From an uncultured bacterium (lineage in GTDB: Bacteria; Bacillota; Clostridia; Oscillospirales; Ruminococcaceae): DNA of 23,671 nt. Position numbers and translations under genes: made by a program. The notes beneath the pieces are model-generated. The model was not told the origin of the DNA. It did not search any database and worked only from the letters and a program-made list of their open reading frames with translations. The stretch lies in NCBI GenBank assembly GCA_905214265.1, contig CAJMLQ010000039.1:1-23671 (forward strand), read 5' to 3'. Positions 20,615 through 23,671 of the stretch are shown here, piece by piece. The first letter of the stretch is position 1. Each line of letters begins with the position of its first letter.

Positions 20615-21715
20615 ATGAACGCGATGACAAGCCGTCAGCGGATCGACGCTGCCTTTTCCCATCGTCAGCCAGACCGCACCCCGATTTTCGAATACGTCCT
20701 TCTTTCACCGGTTGCCGACGCCGTCCTGGGCCGCCGCTATGCTGACTTCGGCGGAGATTACGCAGACTGGGCCGCCTACGCCCAAGAGATTGGCAACTAC
20801 GAGGCCGCCCTCCGCCAATACGCCCGGGATCGGGTTGATCTAGCCCGAAAGCTCGGCCACGATATGATTTACTGTGTCCCCAATCCCCCGGAATCGGTGA
20901 TGGAATTCCGTCCTCAGCCTCCGATATCCGCTCCGCCCGCCGAGGACCCGGTAGAGAATGTCCGCCGCCGGAACGAGCAGCGCCGGGAAGCCCTCTCTCG
21001 TCCTGACAGCTCCAATCCCTGTCTGATCTATCAATATCTCCGGGAGGAGATGGACCGCCAAGGCCTAGACCTCCCCCTGTATACCCCAGCCTTTTCCCAC
21101 GGCATTTGGACCGACGTGGAGCTGATGGAAACCATGCTCCTGGAACCGGAAACCGCCCATGAACATTTTGCCCTTGCTACAGAGAGCTGCCGCCGGAGTA
21201 TCCACCGACTTGCCGAGGCCGGAGCCGATATGATCGGCATCGGCGGCGACTTTGCCGGAAATCGCCCTCTGATTTCTCCCGCCGCCTACCGGGAATTCAT
21301 CGCGCCGGAGCTAAAGGGCCTCAGTGATCAGATTCACAGTCTCGGCTGCCGGGCGGTCAACGCCAGCGACGGCGACCTTTGGAGCGTCATCGACGACTTT
21401 CTCCTCACCTCTGGTGTAGATGCCTACGGCGAGATCGATTTCAGCGCGGGCATGGATCTAAAAAAGCTCAAGGAACGTTTCGGCCAGCGCATCACCTTCT
21501 TCGGCAATATGGACTGTGGCAACACCCTGAGCTTTTCCTCCCCCGAAACGATCCGGGAACAGACCGTCCGCTGCATCGAAGACGGTATGGGAAACGGCGG
21601 GCATGTTTTCACTGCCAGCAACGCCATTTCCGCCAGTGTGCCCCTTTCCAACTATCTAGCCATGGTCAACGCCTACCGGGACTATTTTTGCCTTCCCCAT
21701 TTTTCCATCAGCTGA
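20615..21715 (+). CDS. Uroporphyrinogen decarboxylase (UroD/MtaA) family protein
   Basis: A 366-aa TIM-barrel protein of the UroD superfamily, which includes heme-pathway decarboxylases and corrinoid methyltransferases. Visible are RIDAAFSHRQPDRTPIFE at the N-terminus, GADMIGIGGDFAGNRPLISP, and the strand RAVNASDGDLWSVIDDFL (positions 246-263). The C-terminal half has GVDAYGEIDFSAGMDL, ITFFGNMDCGNTL and FTASNAISASVPLSNY. The zinc-binding HxC seen in MtaA-like methyltransferases is replaced (ASD near 250-252). It is not a normal HemE, and no corrinoid-protein gene is nearby, so a specialised role in the island is likely. ATG 20615 follows AAAAGGAGGAG. A 402-aa gene follows 13 nt later on the same transcript. 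Confidence 0.83.
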   Translation: MNAMTSRQRIDAAFSHRQPDRTPIFEYVLLSPVADAVLGRRYADFGGDYADWAAYAQEIGNYEAALRQYARDRVDLARKLGHDMIYCVPNPPESVMEFRPQPPISAPPAEDPVENVRRRNEQRREALSRPDSSNPCLIYQYLREEMDRQGLDLPLYTPAFSHGIWTDVELMETMLLEPETAHEHFALATESCRRSIHRLAEAGADMIGIGGDFAGNRPLISPAAYREFIAPELKGLSDQIHSLGCRAVNASDGDLWSVIDDFLLTSGVDAYGEIDFSAGMDLKKLKERFGQRITFFGNMDCGNTLSFSSPETIREQTVRCIEDGMGNGGHVFTASNAISASVPLSNYLAMVNAYRDYFCLPHFSIS

Positions 21716-21728
21716 AGGAGGTCTTTTT

Positions 21729-22937
21729 ATGAACCAAGCCTACTGTAACGCCATCAACCGCGGCATCTCCTGGATCAACAGTCAAATGCTCACCTTTGAC
21801 GGAGGAACCTACGGCATCTATGAACGCATCCGCATAGACGAACACCTGCGCACTTGCTGGTCCCGTCCGGACTGCAACACCGAGTACCTTCGAGTCCTTC
21901 TGACGCAGAAAGACCTGACCGGCAGCGCAGATCATGATGCTCTTGCGGAAAAGATCCTCCGCTGGCTGCAAAGAACCCAGGATACAAACCCCTGCTCGAT
22001 CTGGAAGGGCTCCTTTCCATTTTACGTGATCGACGGCACCATCCGTGGCTTGGGGAACAGCGAAGCGATTTATCAAAACGACAACGGAAAAATCCTGAAC
22101 GCCCTGTGCCAGCTTTACTTCCGCCATCCGGACAGCCGCCTTCTGGACATGGCGCGTCCTCTGGCCGACTATTGGTGCAGCCGTCAGAGAGAAACCGGAC
22201 TCTTCGGCATGGAGGACTCCCGCTGCGTTAATCGCGATGCCGCAGGTCCCTGCTTCATTCTCTGGCCCGCGACAGGCCTCTTCCGCCTCTGGAAAATCAC
22301 AGGGGAACCCCGCTATCTCGCCTGTGCGGAGAAAGCCATGGACGCCCTGGACGCCCTCATTCTTCCGGAAGGGCGCTGCCGCACCTCCTATGAGGTCATG
22401 CATGGCGAAGACTGGCGGCCGGTCTCCTCCGAAACGTCCATGGCCTTTTACGCCTATGGAACCGCTTACGAGGCTGCCGGCAAGGACCATTACCTTCAAA
22501 TGATGGAGCGCACCGGTGCCTTTGTCCTTCGTCTGCAGCATGAAAGCGGAGCGATCTGCAACTGCGATGAGGGCTGCATGGACTGTGCCCTCCAAACCAA
22601 TCCGGACCTGGCAGACCTAGTCTACACGCAGGGTTTCGCTTTGCAGGCCCTGAATCAGGCTTATCGTCTGACTCATGATCCCAAATGGCTGAAATCCTCC
22701 AAAAAGCTGGCGGATTTTCTAGTCTCTATCCAGTGCGCTGGCGAATTCCCTCTGTGGGACGGCGGATGGCGCGGTTCCTACAACGTCAAAACCCGCTCCT
22801 GGGACGGTCGCGCCAACCAAAACAACGCCATTGACGAAGGCGGCATGTACTCGGTCTATACCGGTTGGTGCTGTACGAATATCCTCTATGGCTTGCAGGA
22901 GCTCCTGCAGATCGAATCGGACAGCGTAGTCCGATAA
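21729..22937 (+). CDS. (alpha/alpha)6-barrel-like, six-hairpin glycosidase-type protein
   Basis: A 402-aa, likely cytoplasmic protein with no signal peptide. Repeated helical segments with aromatic and small residues (GISWINSQML, KILRWLQRTQD, QLYFRHPDSRLLDMARPLADYW, FRLWKITGEPRYLACAEKAMDAL, YRLTHDPKWLKSSKKLADFL) are typical of six-hairpin toroid enzymes. That group includes GH88/GH105 unsaturated glycosidases, N-acyl-glucosamine epimerase-like enzymes and glycan lyase-type barrels. It has over ten cysteines, several in the stretch ICNCDEGCMDC, unusual for the fold. I cannot assign a family or catalytic residues. ATG 21729 follows AAGGAGG, 13 nt after the UroD-like stop, so both are probably co-expressed. 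It may act on the substrate before the dehydrogenases. Confidence 0.6.
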   Translation: MNQAYCNAINRGISWINSQMLTFDGGTYGIYERIRIDEHLRTCWSRPDCNTEYLRVLLTQKDLTGSADHDALAEKILRWLQRTQDTNPCSIWKGSFPFYVIDGTIRGLGNSEAIYQNDNGKILNALCQLYFRHPDSRLLDMARPLADYWCSRQRETGLFGMEDSRCVNRDAAGPCFILWPATGLFRLWKITGEPRYLACAEKAMDALDALILPEGRCRTSYEVMHGEDWRPVSSETSMAFYAYGTAYEAAGKDHYLQMMERTGAFVLRLQHESGAICNCDEGCMDCALQTNPDLADLVYTQGFALQALNQAYRLTHDPKWLKSSKKLADFLVSIQCAGEFPLWDGGWRGSYNVKTRSWDGRANQNNAIDEGGMYSVYTGWCCTNILYGLQELLQIESDSVVR

Positions 22938-22967
22938 TACGAAACTACCGTTACAGAAGGCCGTCAC

Positions 22968-23025
22968 TTAAGAGCGTTGACATAAGAAAACAAGCAAAAA
23001 TCCAGTAAAATCAACGCTTTTAAGG
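22968..23025. repeat. 14-bp inverted repeat downstream of the island
   Basis: CTTAAGAGCGTTGA (22968-22981) and TCAACGCTTTTAAG (23012-23025) are inverted copies with one mismatch and a 30-nt centre. There is no T-run, so it is not a standard terminator. It sits between the island and the probable mobile element and could be an element end or recombinase site. No direct evidence supports either. Confidence 0.5.
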
Positions 23026-23070
23026 GCAGTGGGCAAACAGGTTAGCTCAAAAATTGAATAACCAAGCGAC

Positions 23071-23104
23071 AAAAGGGATGTTACCGCAAGGCAGCATCCC
23101 TTTT
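23071..23104 (+). terminator. Terminator-like hairpin
   Basis: AAAAGGGATG/CATCCCTTTT (23071-23080 with 23095-23104), 10-bp stem and 14-nt loop. A- and T-rich arms allow termination in either direction. Confidence 0.7.
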
Positions 23105-23114
23105 CGCATACCCC

Positions 23115-23153
23115 AACGCCGCAGATTTTGAAAGAAGTCTGCGGCGTTTTTTT
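23115..23153 (+). terminator. Strong intrinsic terminator
   Basis: CGCCGCAGA/TCTGCGGCG (23117-23125 with 23138-23146), 12-nt loop, then seven T residues (23147-23153). It insulates the genes to the right from the left. Confidence 0.88.
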
Positions 23154-23185
23154 CTGCCCAAATTCAGAAAGGAGGCGCAGCCGGA

Positions 23186-23398
23186 ATGTACTTTATGAGC
23201 GGTAAAAGCCGCGCATTTGAAACGCTCATGCAGGGAAAGCCCGGATTTGACCGGTACGAGAACGGCTGCACCGAGCATGAGGACTGTAACACCTGCCACT
23301 TCTACCGTCCGCACTGGAAATATCGGTTTTGTGTATATGCCGAGTGTCCGTATGAACCGGGCAGACAGACCGCAATCTGGCGCAGCAAGGCAGAGTGA
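23186..23398 (+). CDS. Small Cys-rich protein of a mobile element, unknown function
   Basis: A 70-aa protein with SGKSRAFETLMQGKPGFDRYE at the start and a Cys-rich centre, GCTEHEDCNTCHFYRPHW, then FCVYAECPYEPG. The pattern of paired cysteines suggests metal binding. GAAAGGAGG (23167-23175) is well spaced for ATG 23186; ATG 23195 is an alternative. A replication-type protein starts 20 nt after its stop. I recall such small Cys-rich proteins beside replication genes in conjugative elements of gut Clostridia, which is the only functional hint. Confidence 0.65.
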   Translation: MYFMSGKSRAFETLMQGKPGFDRYENGCTEHEDCNTCHFYRPHWKYRFCVYAECPYEPGRQTAIWRSKAE

Positions 23399-23418
23399 GC
23401 GAAAGGAGCTGATAACCT

Positions 23419-23671
23419 ATGGCAGTATTTCGGGTGGAAAAAAACAGCGGCTACACCGTTATGTCCAACCACCACCTACGCAATCAGGAGCTTTCCCTAA
23501 AAGCAAAGGGGCTGCTGTCCCAAATGCTGTCCCTGCCGGATAACTGGGACTACACGCTGAAAGGTCTGTCCCTTATCAACCGGGAAAAGATTGACGCGAT
23601 CCGGGAGGCAATACGGGAGCTGGAAAGAGCCGGATATATTGTCCGCAGCCGGGAACGCGACGAAAAAGGAC
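23419..23671 (+). CDS. Helix-turn-helix, replication-initiator-like protein of a conjugative element (N-terminal part)
   Basis: The visible 84 codons start at ATG 23419 after GGAG. They read MAVFRVEKNSGYTVMSNHHL, then LSLKAKGLLSQMLSLPDNWDYTLKGLSL, AIREAIRELERAGYIVRSRERD. This is a winged-helix domain common in replication or replisome-organiser proteins of conjugative transposons and phages in Clostridia. In this family the protein continues for a further 200 or so residues beyond the window. The gene follows the small Cys-rich ORF with 20-nt spacing, as in a mobile-element operon. The specific role (replication initiation versus regulation) cannot be decided from this part. Confidence 0.8.
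   Translation, partial: MAVFRVEKNSGYTVMSNHHLRNQELSLKAKGLLSQMLSLPDNWDYTLKGLSLINREKIDAIREAIRELERAGYIVRSRERDEKG

Noticed and set aside
21708..22595. 295-codon leftward ORF
   Set aside because: Antisense shadow of the six-hairpin-type gene, with no ribosome binding site or family match.

Overview
The window looks like chromosome from a Clostridia-type Firmicute, probably Oscillospiraceae/Ruminococcaceae-like. This rests on the gene families (FloA, UppP, QueT, a T-box in front of tyrS), strong AGGAGG ribosome binding sites, and sigma-A promoters with 17-bp spacers. GC was not computed and the assignment is an inference. No rRNA, tRNA, CRISPR array or insertion sequence was seen.

Region 1 (1-1400): the 5' end of secD (leftward) is divergent from queT, a queuosine-precursor transporter subunit. 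The queT leader can fold into a pseudoknot resembling a preQ1 riboswitch. A 45-aa membrane peptide with its own promoter and terminator follows. Region 2 (1400-6275), all rightward: a prohibitin-like SPFH protein, a histidine kinase, NfeD, the flotillin FloA, an unrecognised protein and a LytTR response regulator. It is a membrane-microdomain locus interleaved with a two-component system. Region 3 (6300-9482), leftward operon: AraC regulator, YbaK-type deacylase, SLC13/ArsB-like transporter and inorganic pyrophosphatase. Region 4 (9503-11293): tyrS with a tyrosine T-box leader. Region 5 (11302-12429): uppP followed by a small Cys-rich protein. Region 6 (12468-14768): a two-repeat DUF1538 membrane protein translationally overlapped with a protein made of two PII-like domains, a probable regulated ion transporter.

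Region 7 (15005-22937) is an apparent catabolic island of seven genes: a 2-hydroxyacid dehydrogenase, an AraC regulator, two Gfo/Idh/MocA oxidoreductases, an enolase-superfamily enzyme, a uroporphyrinogen-decarboxylase-family protein lacking the usual zinc ligands, and an (alpha/alpha)6-barrel-like protein. Both divergent intergenic regions carry the same pair of 15-bp direct repeats with a 21-bp period, each overlapping a weak leftward -35. This suggests one AraC regulon. The substrate is unknown, and this is the best candidate here for an undescribed pathway.

Region 8 (22938-23671): inverted repeats and two terminator hairpins, then a Cys-rich small protein and the start of a winged-helix replication-type protein of the kind found in Clostridial conjugative elements. 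The right edge probably enters an integrative element.
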